The translations under genes and the position numbers were made by a program. This document shows positions 29,089 to 41,983 of a stretch of DNA of 64,000 nucleotides, one piece after another. The notes beneath the pieces are model-generated. The model saw only the letters and a list, made by a program, of their open reading frames with translations, did not search any database and was not told where the DNA came from. This stretch comes from Terriglobia bacterium (lineage in GTDB: Bacteria > Acidobacteriota > Terriglobia > Bryobacterales > Bryobacteraceae), in the NCBI GenBank assembly GCA_020073305.1, contig JAIQFK010000009.1, forward strand, positions 223,427 to 287,426, written 5' to 3'. Every line of letters begins with the position of its first letter. The first letter of the stretch is position 1.

Positions 29089-31206
29089 ATGTCTCGAACC
29101 TCCTTCTTACTTCGAAAATTCGTACTGCCCATTGTGTGCGTTCTGCCGGGTGTGAACGCCGGATATGGGGCCGGGCGCGCATTCACGATCCGCGATCTTT
29201 ATCGCATCCAGCGCGTGGAATCCTTGTCCCTCGCCCCCCATGGCGAGATCGTGTTCGCGGTCAAAACCACCGATCTGCCGGCGGCCCGGCAAACGACTCA
29301 TGTGTGGATGATGGACGCCGGCGGGGGCCATCCGCGCCAGTTGACCTATAGCGACAAGGGGGAATCCGCGCCGGCGGTTTCTCCCGACGGAAAGTCGATC
29401 GTTTTCGTCAGCTCGCGCGATGGCGATGCCAATTTATATGTGCTGCCGGCTGAGGGCGGCGAGGCGCGCAAGCTCACCAGCGTGTCTACCGGCGTAGCCG
29501 CACCCGTGTGGTCGCCCGACGGCAAGTGGATCGCTTTTTCGAGCGACGTTTACCCGGAATGCGGGGCCGACGATGTGTGCAACAAGAAAATCGCGGACCG
29601 CTGGACCAAGGGCAAGCTGCAAGCGCACATGGCCGACGGTCTCCTCTACCGCCACTGGACCGGATGGAAGGACGGAAAGCGCACGCACATCCTTCTGGCA
29701 GAAGTCACGAGCGGCAAGGTTCGCGACCTCACCCCCGGCGACTTCGACTCGCCGCCCTTTCAGCTCGCCGGTCCGCCGCAATACGACTTCTCGCCCGATT
29801 CCGCGGAGCTGGCCTTCGTCTCCAACCACGATGCCCGTCCGGCATCCTCCACCAATAACGACCTGTGGCTGGCGCCCGTTTCGAGCAAAGAACCGGCACG
29901 CAATATTACCGCCGCCAACCACGGCTTCGATGGGAATCCCAAATACTCGCCCGACGGCCGCTACATCGCTTACCGTTTGCAGAAGCAGCCGGGGTATGAG
30001 TCGGACCGGTTTCGCCTGGCCATTTACCAGCGCGCCACCGGCGAGTCGGTCGTGCTCACAGAATCGTTCCAGAACTGGGTGGAAGACTTCACATGGTCTC
30101 CGGATTCAAAGGCTCTGTACTTTTCTGCGCCCATAGAGGGAAACGAGCCGGTCTACCAGGTCGACGTGGCATCCGGAAAAATCCGGCAAGTGTTGTCAGA
30201 CCGGTCCATCAGTGACTTCGTTCTTTCAAAAGATGGCAGGCGGATCGTGTACACGCGCAGCTCGGTTGGGGAGCCGGGTGAGATCTTCGCCGCCAGCATG
30301 ACAAACGGCGCGGCTGCAAAACCGGAGCGTCTCTCGCACTTCAACGATGCCATCGCCCAAGCGGTCGATATCCGGCCTGCCGAGACCTTGTGGGTCACGG
30401 GATCGGGTGGAGCGAAAATCGAAACCTTTATCGTCAAGCCGCACGATTTCGATCCCACGAAGAAATATCCGCTGATCCTGAACGTGCATGGCGGCCCGCA
30501 AAGCCAATGGGCCGACTCGTTCCGCGGCGACTGGCAGGTCTACCCCGGCGCGGGCTATGTGGTGGCCTTCGCGAACCCCCATGGCTCTACCGGCTACGGC
30601 CAGGAATTCACCGCGGAAATTTCCGGCGACTACGGAGGCCGCGTCTTCGAGGACCTCATGAAGGTCACCGACGAACTCGCGCGCCTGCCGTACGTCGACG
30701 CGAACCGCATGGGAGCGATGGGCTGGTCCTACGGCGGATACATGATGGACTGGTTCGAGGGACACACGGACCGCTTCAAGGCGATAGCTTCCATGATGGG
30801 CGTCTACGATCTGCGCTCGTTCTACGGCGCGACCGAGGAACTCTGGTTCCCGGAATGGGACTTGAAAGGACAGCCGTGGAACTCGCCGCTGTATGACGAA
30901 TTTTCTCCGTCGAAGTCTGTGAAAAACTTCAAGACGCCGTGCCTGGTGATCACTGGCGAGCTCGACTACCGCGTGCCTTACACGCAGTCGCTGGAGTTTT
31001 ACACGGATTTACAGAAGATGAACGTGCCCTCGCGGCTCGTCGTGTATTCGAAAGCCGGACACTGGCCCGACTGGTATGAGATGGCCCTCTACTACACCGC
31101 GCACCTCGAATGGTTCCACACCTATCTCGGCGGCGCTGGGCCGGAGTGGACGACCGAGCAGTTTTTACGGAATGCGGTGTTTGAAGAGGGGAAGAGCGGG
31201 AAGTGA
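29089..31206 (+). CDS. S9 family serine peptidase (acylaminoacyl-/dipeptidyl peptidase-like)
   Basis: 705 residues. Signal peptide near 1-25 (LLRKFVLPIVCVLPGVNAG). The first 400 residues are TolB/WD-like propeller repeats (PAVSPDGKSIVFVSSRDGD, PVWSPDGKWIAFSS). The C-terminal alpha/beta-hydrolase domain has the nucleophile Ser547 in GWSYGGYMMDW, the aspartate in TGELDYRVPY and the histidine in YSKAGHWPDWY. It cleaves short peptides in the periplasm. It is transcribed away from the kinase operon. Its 3' end overlaps the convergent methyltransferase gene by 85 bases. Confidence 0.93.
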   Translation: MSRTSFLLRKFVLPIVCVLPGVNAGYGAGRAFTIRDLYRIQRVESLSLAPHGEIVFAVKTTDLPAARQTTHVWMMDAGGGHPRQLTYSDKGESAPAVSPDGKSIVFVSSRDGDANLYVLPAEGGEARKLTSVSTGVAAPVWSPDGKWIAFSSDVYPECGADDVCNKKIADRWTKGKLQAHMADGLLYRHWTGWKDGKRTHILLAEVTSGKVRDLTPGDFDSPPFQLAGPPQYDFSPDSAELAFVSNHDARPASSTNNDLWLAPVSSKEPARNITAANHGFDGNPKYSPDGRYIAYRLQKQPGYESDRFRLAIYQRATGESVVLTESFQNWVEDFTWSPDSKALYFSAPIEGNEPVYQVDVASGKIRQVLSDRSISDFVLSKDGRRIVYTRSSVGEPGEIFAASMTNGAAAKPERLSHFNDAIAQAVDIRPAETLWVTGSGGAKIETFIVKPHDFDPTKKYPLILNVHGGPQSQWADSFRGDWQVYPGAGYVVAFANPHGSTGYGQEFTAEISGDYGGRVFEDLMKVTDELARLPYVDANRMGAMGWSYGGYMMDWFEGHTDRFKAIASMMGVYDLRSFYGATEELWFPEWDLKGQPWNSPLYDEFSPSKSVKNFKTPCLVITGELDYRVPYTQSLEFYTDLQKMNVPSRLVVYSKAGHWPDWYEMALYYTAHLEWFHTYLGGAGPEWTTEQFLRNAVFEEGKSGK

Positions 31207-31961
31207 AGATGCGGGGCACTGTTGCCGCGCTCTGGATGGTCAGTCGCTAGCCGAGCCGCGAGCGCAAGGGAGCGTTGCTCGTCTGGCAGCCCCACAACAA
31301 TCTCCACCGGCACCCACATCTCGGCAATCTTCTTTTCCACCACCCGAAACCCCGCGGTTTCCAGGGCACGGCTGACGAAGATTGGCCGACAGTCGACGAA
31401 ATTAGGAAAATGCCGGTGCGACCATTCGTACGCCTCGAGAATCACTCCGCCGGGTCCTTCCTTCGACATTCCGACCACTCCGATGCGGCCCGCCAGCGTC
31501 AACACCCGCTTGCATTCCTCGAGCACGCGCGGGATTTCGGGCGTGTCGAAGAGTTCCAGGGTGAAGCTCATGAACACGGCGTCAACTGTCGAAGCGGCCA
31601 GCGGCAACTGCACGGCGTCGGCGCAGGCGAATCGCACCCGGTCCGACAAGTTCGCCTCGACGACTCGCGCGGCCGATCGCGCCAGCATGCCTTCCGACAA
31701 ATCGATAGCGAGCACACGGCCCTCCGGACCCACCGCGGCCGCCAGATCCACCACCGAATGGCCGGTCCCGCACCCGATTTCGAGGATTCGCTCGCCATTT
31801 CGCGGCGCGAGCATTTCAATCCCGGCCCTTCTCACGGGGCCTTCGCTGCGCTCCGAAAGCAGGTCGTAGAAGTCGCTGATTTTGTCGTAGAAGGCTCGGG
31901 TCTCCCGCCGGGAGGTGAAGACTCTCAATATGCCGGATCGATCCTGGTCTGGCGAAGACAT
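31122..31961 (-). CDS. class I SAM-dependent methyltransferase (UbiE-like)
   Basis: About 279 residues from ATG 31961 (MSSPDQDRSGILRVF). The SAM motif ILEIGCGTGHSVVDLA, the acidic ribose loop VLAIDLSEGML and VFMSFTLELFDTPE are all clear. Homology should end near WVPVEIVVG (around 31300); the last 60 residues are low-complexity and are read antisense to the end of the S9 peptidase gene. That tail looks like readthrough after loss of an original stop. The substrate is unknown. Confidence 0.85.
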   Translation of the reverse strand: MSSPDQDRSGILRVFTSRRETRAFYDKISDFYDLLSERSEGPVRRAGIEMLAPRNGERILEIGCGTGHSVVDLAAAVGPEGRVLAIDLSEGMLARSAARVVEANLSDRVRFACADAVQLPLAASTVDAVFMSFTLELFDTPEIPRVLEECKRVLTLAGRIGVVGMSKEGPGGVILEAYEWSHRHFPNFVDCRPIFVSRALETAGFRVVEKKIAEMWVPVEIVVGLPDEQRSLALAARLATDHPERGNSAPHLHFPLFPSSNTAFRKNCSVVHSGPAPPR

Positions 31962-31971
31962 AGCGGCTCCG

Positions 31972-33186
31972 CTATTGGGCGGCGAACAGCGGCAACTGCT
32001 CCGGCCCGCGGCTGCGGCTTTTCTTGTCGAGCACGGTCCTGCCGTCCAGCTCGGGCGAAATGGCGCGCTCGTACGCAATCAGCGCTTCGAAATTCGCCTC
32101 GGGTGAATAGCGTTCCTCCACCGCGCGGACGAAGCGTTCGAGCCGCGCGAAGCCGTCGAGTTTATCCCGATCGCCCAGTTTCGCGGAGTCAAGGGACCGC
32201 CGCAACACCGAGAGGGATTCGTCGTACGTTTTCAAAGGCACGGGGAACGGATGTCCGTCCTTGCCGCCATGCGCGAACGAGAATCGCGCCGGGTCCGAGA
32301 ACCGGGTGGGCGATCCATGCACCAGTTCTGCGATGAGCGCGAGGCTCTCGAGGGTTCGCGGCCCCAGATTTTCCAGCAGCAGCAGCGACGCGAAATCGCG
32401 CAACTCGCGCTCGTAGGCGACCGCCAGCACGGCGCCGAGCCGCTTCAGGTCTACATTTTCGGCGCGGACATCGTGATGCCGCGGAGCCACGAGCTTCCGC
32501 AGATCGCCGAGCGTGTTCTCAGGGTTCTCGCGGGCGATGGCAAGGAGGGCCTGCTGCGCGGGCTTCGCCTGACCGTCGACCAGGTTCATGATGATGCCCT
32601 GATTTTCGCCGGCGATTCCCGTATGCGGCTCAGACGTGAAGTCGTGCACGGTCGCGGAGTGCCAGTGGTAGCGCCGCGCAAAGCCGCTCGCGTCGTTGAG
32701 CCCCTGCTGGACCACCGCCCACTCGCCGGCCGCGCTCACGATGAACGTGTGGAGATAGATCTGGAAGCCATCAGCGATGGCATTGTTGTCGATCCTGGCG
32801 GTCAGGCGGCTGGTGCGCACCAGCGATTCTCCGTCGAGACCCGTGCGTTCCGCGACGGCGCGCAGTTCATCGGGTGTGCTGCGCGAATGCCTTCCGCGGC
32901 CGCCGCAAATCGTGATGCCCAGCTCATGCGCCCGCGGATTGACGCCGCGCTTCAGCGCGCCCAGCACGGATGTGGTGATCCCCGACGAGTGCCAGTCCAT
33001 GCCCATCACGCACCCGAGCGCCTGAAACCAGAACGGATCGCTCAGCCGCGACAGCAGCGCCGAGGCCCCGTAATCGAGCACGATGTTCTCGACGATGGCC
33101 GTGCCCAGACGCGTCATCCGCTCCGCCAACCATTGCGGCACACGGCCGCCGTGGAGCGGCAGGTCAGCAGATCCGGAGCGTTGCAT
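31972..33186 (-). CDS. DUF763 family protein
   Basis: 404 residues. The N-terminus is the conserved DUF763 signature (GSADLPLHGGRVPQWLAERM, SDPFWFQALGCVMGMDWHSS, ICGGRGRHSRSTPDELRAV). A central part with SRLTARIDNNAIADGFQIYL, WHSATVHDFTSEPH and further His/Asp-rich stretches may form a metal centre. The family occurs in thermophiles and scattered bacteria and has been linked by context to DNA metabolism; its activity is not known to me. It lies 10 bases upstream of the methyltransferase start. Confidence 0.85.
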   Translation of the reverse strand: MQRSGSADLPLHGGRVPQWLAERMTRLGTAIVENIVLDYGASALLSRLSDPFWFQALGCVMGMDWHSSGITTSVLGALKRGVNPRAHELGITICGGRGRHSRSTPDELRAVAERTGLDGESLVRTSRLTARIDNNAIADGFQIYLHTFIVSAAGEWAVVQQGLNDASGFARRYHWHSATVHDFTSEPHTGIAGENQGIIMNLVDGQAKPAQQALLAIARENPENTLGDLRKLVAPRHHDVRAENVDLKRLGAVLAVAYERELRDFASLLLLENLGPRTLESLALIAELVHGSPTRFSDPARFSFAHGGKDGHPFPVPLKTYDESLSVLRRSLDSAKLGDRDKLDGFARLERFVRAVEERYSPEANFEALIAYERAISPELDGRTVLDKKSRSRGPEQLPLFAAQ

Positions 33187-33372
33187 GGTTCTCTGCGTTT
33201 ACTGTAGCGCATGACCACGACTGGTTTTGGCGGGAGTTTGCGGCCTTTTCCGGCAGACGCGTTTGCCGGTCTCGGATGGGGGCAGCCCGCATGCTTCCCG
33301 CCTGCAGGGGGGCCAAACCCTCAAGAGATCCGGCTTTCAGCCGATGTGTAGAACCAGGAGAAGAACTGTCTT

Positions 33373-34950
33373 GTGCCGACCGTGCCTTCAACAGCCGCTC
33401 TCGTCGGCTTTTACGACTACCGCCTCGTCGTTCTGTCCGTTTTGATCTCGACGCTTGCTTCCTACGCGGCGCTCGATCTCGGTGGAAGAGTAACGGCAGC
33501 GCGAGGGCTGGTTCAACACTTCTGGGCGGCTTGCGGGTCCGTCACCATGGGGCTGGGCATCTGGGCCATGCACTACATTGGGATGCTGGCCTGGGACCTT
33601 CCGGTTGCGGTCTTATACCATTGGCCCACTGTCCTTCTGTCTCTGCTTGCCGCCATCCTGGCATCGGGGGTTGCCCTGTTCGTCGTGAGCCGGGATGAAC
33701 TGACTTCCAGCCGCACCGGCATTGGCGGCGTGCTCATGGGGATTGGCATCGCCGGCATGCACTATATCGGCATGGAAGCGATGCGGCTGCGCGCCATGTG
33801 CCACTATTCCGCCGGTATGGTGGCCTTGTCGGTTATCCTCGCCATCGCGATTTCTATGGTGGCTCTCAGACTGACGTTCCAATTGAGGGACGAAAACGCA
33901 GCCACCGGCTGGCGAAAGCTAGGCAGCGCCATACTGATGGGGGCGGCGATTCCCGTCATGCATTACACCGGTATGGCGGCTGTCACTTTCATGCCGATGG
34001 ACACTGCCGGAAGCCTGGCCAACACCGTGGCGATTTCTTGGCTCGGCACGTTGGTGATCAGCAGCGTCACCGTGGTGATCCTGGGCCTGGCCATCCTGAC
34101 CTCGCTGATCGACCGCCGTTTTGCCGCCCAAGCGCGTGAACTGCAAAACCTGACGGAAATCCTGGAACGGCAGAATGAACAGCTCGAGGCCATTGTCGTT
34201 GCACGCACCCGGGAACTCGCCGAGGCGCATGCGCGGCTGACTCTTCTCGACCGGGCAAAGGACGATTTTCTGACGATCATCTCCCACGAGTTGCGCACGC
34301 CGCTCAACGGGCTGCTTGGCGTGAGTGAGATCGTCTTGGGTGAAACATCCCCCTCGGAGGAGAGCCGGGAGCTCCGTAGTATGTATGAACAGTCTCGACA
34401 GAGGATCATGTCGATATTGGATGACGCCTTGCTGCTGACTAAGATCAATCTCCACAGTGAGAAATTCAAATCTACTCCGTCTTCCTTGAACGTGGTTCTG
34501 GACCGCGCGATGGAACGAGCCATGCCGTTCGCCGGCTCACGCCAGGTGGCCCTGCAACGGTCACCGGAGCACTTAGGCCAGGTTCACGGAGAGAAAGACC
34601 TGTTGGTCAGGGCTTTCCATGCACTCATTGAGACCGCCGTAAAATTCTCCGACGAGGGCGGGGCTGTCCGGATCGCGGGTGACGTTGTTCCCAATTCACT
34701 CCGGGTCAGTATCGAGAGCCTGGGCAGGACCATCCCCGGCCCTGCCATCGCGAAGTTCTTCGATACTTTCTCGATCGGTGAAGCCATCTCACCGGGCGGG
34801 GATCTTGGGTTAAGCGCGCCTGTCGCATCGCGCATCCTTTCGTTATTCGGCGGCGCCGTGACCGTTGCCAATCGCGAGCCGTCTGGCATCCGATTGACCG
34901 TGGAGTTCGATGCGGTCACGCAAGACGTCGCGGTCCACCCGGCCGCCTGA
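33373..34950 (+). CDS. MHYT-domain membrane histidine kinase with degenerate ATP-binding domain
   Basis: 525 residues from a GTG start preceded by AGGAGAAG. Seven membrane segments carry three MHYT-type motifs (IWAMHYIGML, IAGMHYIGME, IPVMHYTGMA), thought to bind copper and sense a diatomic gas or redox state. A coiled segment leads to HisKA with His305 in [12 protein letters not shown]. In the HATPase-like domain the N-box asparagine is replaced (HALIETAVKFS), the G1 box reads ESLGRTIPG instead of DxGxGI, and the G2 box is GGDLGLS. It therefore may bind ATP poorly or act as a signalling scaffold. The same wording (SIGEAI, PGGDLGL) recurs in related soil bacteria as I recall. Confidence 0.88.
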   Translation: MPTVPSTAALVGFYDYRLVVLSVLISTLASYAALDLGGRVTAARGLVQHFWAACGSVTMGLGIWAMHYIGMLAWDLPVAVLYHWPTVLLSLLAAILASGVALFVVSRDELTSSRTGIGGVLMGIGIAGMHYIGMEAMRLRAMCHYSAGMVALSVILAIAISMVALRLTFQLRDENAATGWRKLGSAILMGAAIPVMHYTGMAAVTFMPMDTAGSLANTVAISWLGTLVISSVTVVILGLAILTSLIDRRFAAQARELQNLTEILERQNEQLEAIVVARTRELAEAHARLTLLDRAKDDFLTIISHELRTPLNGLLGVSEIVLGETSPSEESRELRSMYEQSRQRIMSILDDALLLTKINLHSEKFKSTPSSLNVVLDRAMERAMPFAGSRQVALQRSPEHLGQVHGEKDLLVRAFHALIETAVKFSDEGGAVRIAGDVVPNSLRVSIESLGRTIPGPAIAKFFDTFSIGEAISPGGDLGLSAPVASRILSLFGGAVTVANREPSGIRLTVEFDAVTQDVAVHPAA

Positions 34951-35359
34951 ACACCCTTCGGAAAAATAAGCCGGGAGTCAAATTCCGGGGGAGTCTGGAT
35001 CCGCGATACCAGTCCCCGAACCCAATGGCTGGGAAACGTGCCGCTACCCCCGGGCGAATGCCACCGTTCCGTTTCCGGCCGCTAACCAAGCCGCGCGCGG
35101 AGCAAGCGGTTTGTTTGTTCGTGCTGGCGCGTGTGTCCGCGCCCGGCCCGCTCTATCCCCACAGCCGGATCGAATCGATTTTCTCACGCCATCCTGTCCT
35201 CAGGCTTCCGATGCCGGTTGACGAACGATAAATGCGTCTGTCCCCTTTTGCTCTTTTTGTAGCGCAGGCCCACGCCCGATTTGGGCGGGGACCTGCGGCC
35301 TTTCGCTGAGATCGAAGAAAAAACCGCAGGTCTCCGGCAACAACCTCCGTAGGCCTGCG
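34951..35359. other. intergenic region, paired repeat at right end
   Basis: 409 bases between the MHYT kinase and recQ (convergent). The first 300 bases show no gene or clear terminator. 35258-35365 is the inverted repeat pair described next, which also supplies the end of recQ. Confidence 0.6.
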
Positions 35360-35365
35360 CTACAA
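35258..35365. repeat. 108-bp inverted pair of TGTAGCGCAGGCC units
   Basis: The ends TGTAGCGCAGGCC and GGCCTGCGCTACA are exact 13-base inverted repeats. An inner pair GGGGACCTGCGG / CCGCAGGTCTCC matches at 11 of 12 positions. So two copies of one 50-base unit face each other, with a third single copy at 11904-11949. The TAG stop codon of recQ (35360-35362) is the TAG inside the right-hand end of the element. Confidence 0.8.
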
Positions 35366-36886
35366 CTGCCCCGCGGGACTGTACCCTTCCAGCGCCGACA
35401 ATATCTCGCTCCCATACATCTCCGCCTTGCGGATTCCGATGCCGTGAATCTCCAGCAGTTCCGTGGTGCTCGACGGCCGGCGGCGGCAGATCTCCTCGAG
35501 CGTGCTGTCGTGCATAATCACGTACGCGGGCACGCCGCTGCGCTTGGCGGTGGCGCGCCGCCACTCGCGCATGTGATCCACCAGGCCGCCATCGCCGCCG
35601 GCTGGTTTCGCCGCGCGGTCTTGCTTCTTCCGTTTCTTCGGCGCCCGTTCAGCCTCAGGTTTGTCCATCCACTCCGGGGCGCCGGCGCACACGTCGCACA
35701 TGCCGCACGCCGTCCACTTGGGAGTCTCGCCGAAATGCGTGCAGATCTGCCGGTGGCGGCATTCCTGAGCCTCGGCGAAGTGACGCATGGCGTGATACCG
35801 CTGCCAGGCGCGCTCCTTTTCGCCCGGGTCCTGCAGGGCCTCGATGAAGTACGCGAGCAAACCCGCGTCGCGTTTCTGCCAGAGCAGCGCGCAGTCGGCG
35901 GGCAAGCCGTCACGCCCCGCGCGACCGGCTTCCTGATAATACTGCTCGATCGACTTGGGCAGCGCCAGATGGATCACCGCGCGTACCGAGGGTTTATTGA
36001 TCCCCAGGCCGAACGCTAAAGTGCCTACCAGCACAGGCACTTCGTCGGCCATCCAGCGCTCCTGGTTGTGCCGGCGCCGTTCCGTGTCCATTTTGCCGTG
36101 ATAGCCGATCGCCTGAATGCCGCACTGCGCCAGGAACTGGACGGTCTCGCCGACCCGCGCAATGGTGGGCGCGTACACGATGACGTTCTCGCCCTCGTGC
36201 GCGCGCAGCGCGGAAACCAGGAGCCGGCTCTGGGTTCTGGTATCGCACTGCCGCACCAGGTAGCGCAGATTCGGGCGGCGGAAGCTCGCAATAAACTTTT
36301 CGGGATCGTGCAGCCGCAGTTGCGCCAGGATATCGTGGCGCACCCGGCGCGTGGCGCTGGCGGTGAACGCCGCGATGGGAAGGCCGGGGAAATTTTCGCG
36401 CAGCGCGCTGAGCTGCCGGTAATCCGGCCGAAATTCGTGGCCCCATTCGGAGATGCAGTGCGCCTCGTCAATCGCAAAGAATGCGATGGGCGTCCGCGAG
36501 AGCCACGAAATCGTATCCGCGCGCGCCAGGCGCTCGGGCGACAGATACAGCAGGCGGTATTCGCCGGCGATCGCCCGCCGGATCACCTTCTCCTGCTCCG
36601 AAGCGGAAAGCGTACTATTCAGCAAGGCGGCGGGAATTCCCATCTGGCCGAGTTGCGCACCTTGGTCCTGCATCAGGGCGATCAGCGGTGAGATGACGAC
36701 GGCAGTCCGGCCGAGGATCAGCGCAGGCAATTGATAGCAGAGGGATTTGCCACCACCGGTGGGCATGACCACCGCGATATCGCGGCCGGCGAGCAGGCTC
36801 TGCACGATGCGCTCCTGCAGCGGGCGGAAACCCTCGTACCCCCAGTGGCGTTTCAGCGGGGTAAGAAGGTCGAAATCGGACACCAA
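35360..36886 (-). CDS. recQ: ATP-dependent DNA helicase RecQ (short form with HRDC)
   Basis: 508 residues. Walker A is MPTGGGKSLCYQLPAL, Walker B is FAIDEAHCISEWGHEF, and later motifs include FTASATRRVRHDIL and QEAGRAGRDGLPAD. The RecQ-Ct zinc site follows (ECRHRQICTHFG, CGMCDVC). The winged helix seems reduced compared with E. coli RecQ (609 residues), but a C-terminal HRDC domain is present (STLEEICRRRPSSTTELLEI). It functions in recombination repair and replication-fork processing. The stop codon lies inside a REP-like element. Confidence 0.93.
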   Translation of the reverse strand: MVSDFDLLTPLKRHWGYEGFRPLQERIVQSLLAGRDIAVVMPTGGGKSLCYQLPALILGRTAVVISPLIALMQDQGAQLGQMGIPAALLNSTLSASEQEKVIRRAIAGEYRLLYLSPERLARADTISWLSRTPIAFFAIDEAHCISEWGHEFRPDYRQLSALRENFPGLPIAAFTASATRRVRHDILAQLRLHDPEKFIASFRRPNLRYLVRQCDTRTQSRLLVSALRAHEGENVIVYAPTIARVGETVQFLAQCGIQAIGYHGKMDTERRRHNQERWMADEVPVLVGTLAFGLGINKPSVRAVIHLALPKSIEQYYQEAGRAGRDGLPADCALLWQKRDAGLLAYFIEALQDPGEKERAWQRYHAMRHFAEAQECRHRQICTHFGETPKWTACGMCDVCAGAPEWMDKPEAERAPKKRKKQDRAAKPAGGDGGLVDHMREWRRATAKRSGVPAYVIMHDSTLEEICRRRPSSTTELLEIHGIGIRKAEMYGSEILSALEGYSPAGQL

Positions 36887-36959
36887 ACGATTATTGTATC
36901 GAGCCGCTGTGAAATCGTCGGTAACCTTTTGCGAATTTCTGCCGATTCATTAGTTGGGG

Positions 36960-37232
36960 ATGCCGAACGCACAACCAGACCGCAGACGATCTGGCCGTAA
37001 CACCGAATACGGGATGGTCGTTTTGGTCGCCTCCGGCGCAAGGGAACCGCGGCAAATCACCGGCGCCCTGATCGATGCCAACGACGACGGTTTTCGCGTT
37101 CGCCATCCATACGAAGGATTCCAGCCTGGCGACCTCGTGAGCTTTATCCACCGCATGCGCGAAGGCACCGCGCGCGTGGTCTGGCACAAAGCTCTCGGCT
37201 CCGATTTTGAAACGGGCTTTTCGTACTGCTAA
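36960..37232 (+). CDS. PilZ-domain protein
   Basis: 90 residues. The N-terminal arginine motif (DRRRSGRNTEYGM) and the following beta-barrel (GALIDANDDGFRVRH, PGDLVSFIHRM) match PilZ, which usually binds cyclic di-GMP. The second motif DxSxxG appears as DANDDG, so the serine is replaced and binding may be weakened. It diverges from recQ, with about 70 bases between. Confidence 0.75.
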   Translation: MPNAQPDRRRSGRNTEYGMVVLVASGAREPRQITGALIDANDDGFRVRHPYEGFQPGDLVSFIHRMREGTARVVWHKALGSDFETGFSYC

Positions 37233-37247
37233 GATTGACGCCGCCCT

Positions 37248-38247
37248 TCACCGGGTGGCGGACTTCAACGTGTACCCGCTCAGGACGCGCATGTAGTTGG
37301 CGCGCTCGAAGGCCTCGGGGTCTGGGACCGAACGCAGGCTCATGCTGCCCTGCATCTCGGCGATCGACTGGTACTCGTGGTCCAGCATCCATTCCACAAG
37401 CTTGCTCCGCACGCTCGCAAAATGGCCGATTCCGTAACGCAGCGGCGCGGAAGTCATCATCGCCACCCGCGCGCCCGCCATCATGGACTTGATCACATCG
37501 GCCGCCGTGTGAACCCCTCCCGTGACCGCCAGATCGGCCTTCACGTTGCCATAAAGGATCGCCACCCAGTGCAGCCGCATGAGCAATTCGCGCGAGTCGC
37601 TCAGCGACAGGTTGGGCACCACCTCCAGGTTTTCCAGGTCGAAATCCGGCTGGTAGAAACGGTTGAACAGCACCAGGCCATCAGCGCCAGCCTGGTCGAG
37701 CCTCTTCATCACGTTCGGAATCGCGCTGAAATACGGGCCGAGTTTCACCGCCACAGGAATGCGGACGCTGTTCTTGACTTCGGCGACGAGGTCAGCCTGC
37801 ATCTTTTCCACCTGCGCGCTGTCCACCGACAGGCTCACGGGCAGGTAATAAATGTTCAGCTCGAGCGCGTCCGCGCCGGCTTCCTCAATGAGCTTCGCGT
37901 AACGGATCCAGCCGCCCGCCGACACGCCGTTCAAGCTGCCGATGACCGGAATCCCCACGGATCGCTTCGCTTTGTAGAGATGCTCGACGTAGCCTTCCGG
38001 TCCGATGTTGTAGGCCGCGAGTTCCGGTAAATAGCTCTGCGCCTCCGCGAACCCTTCGTTCGGCGATAACTGGCGGTCAAGCTCGTTGGCCTCCAGGTTG
38101 ATCTGTTCCTCGAACAGCGAGTGAAAAACAATGGCGCTCGCGCCCACATCCTCCAGCCGGCGAACATTATCCAGCTCGCGCGTGAACGGCCCGGCGGAGG
38201 CCACCAGAGGATTCTTCAGCTTAAGCCCGAGATATCTCGTGGAAAGA

Positions 38248-38255
<8 letters not shown>
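37248..38255 (-). CDS. dihydroorotate dehydrogenase-like flavoprotein
   Basis: 335 residues, a TIM-barrel FMN enzyme related to PyrD/PreA. Start MPDLSTRYLGLKLKNPLVAS at 38255 overlaps the end of the PFOR gene by eight bases. Family strands are visible: VGASAIVFHSLFEEQ, IPVIGSLNGVSAGGWI, ALELNIYYLP, VAVKLGPYF, DLAVTGGVHTAADVIKSMMA. There is no ferredoxin domain. PFOR followed by this gene is an arrangement I recall from cyanobacteria; its role there is not known. Pyrimidine biosynthesis is possible but the PFOR link argues for another reaction. Confidence 0.85.
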
Positions 38256-41832
<3,577 letters not shown>

Positions 41833-41983
41833 GATAAGTGATCCGTACTGACAACAGGCAGTTCTGGGCCCATGCTAACTGGGTCTATTTCTTGAACTTA
41901 GTTTCGTGGCGGAAAGAATTCGGGGCGGATGGCACGATCGGCAATAACTACCCTGGGGCATTTCACCCTACCGGCTCGTTCTG

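Noticed and set aside
33187..33372. Leader of the MHYT kinase as a cyclic di-GMP riboswitch
   Set aside because: The segment is GC-rich with some AAACC and GGCTTTCAGCC wording, but the conserved core of the GEMM riboswitch is absent and the helices do not line up.
41833..41983. A sigma-54 promoter (TGGCAC near 41930) for the PFOR gene
   Set aside because: The TGGCAC is on the wrong strand for PFOR and the GG to GC spacing is eight rather than ten bases.
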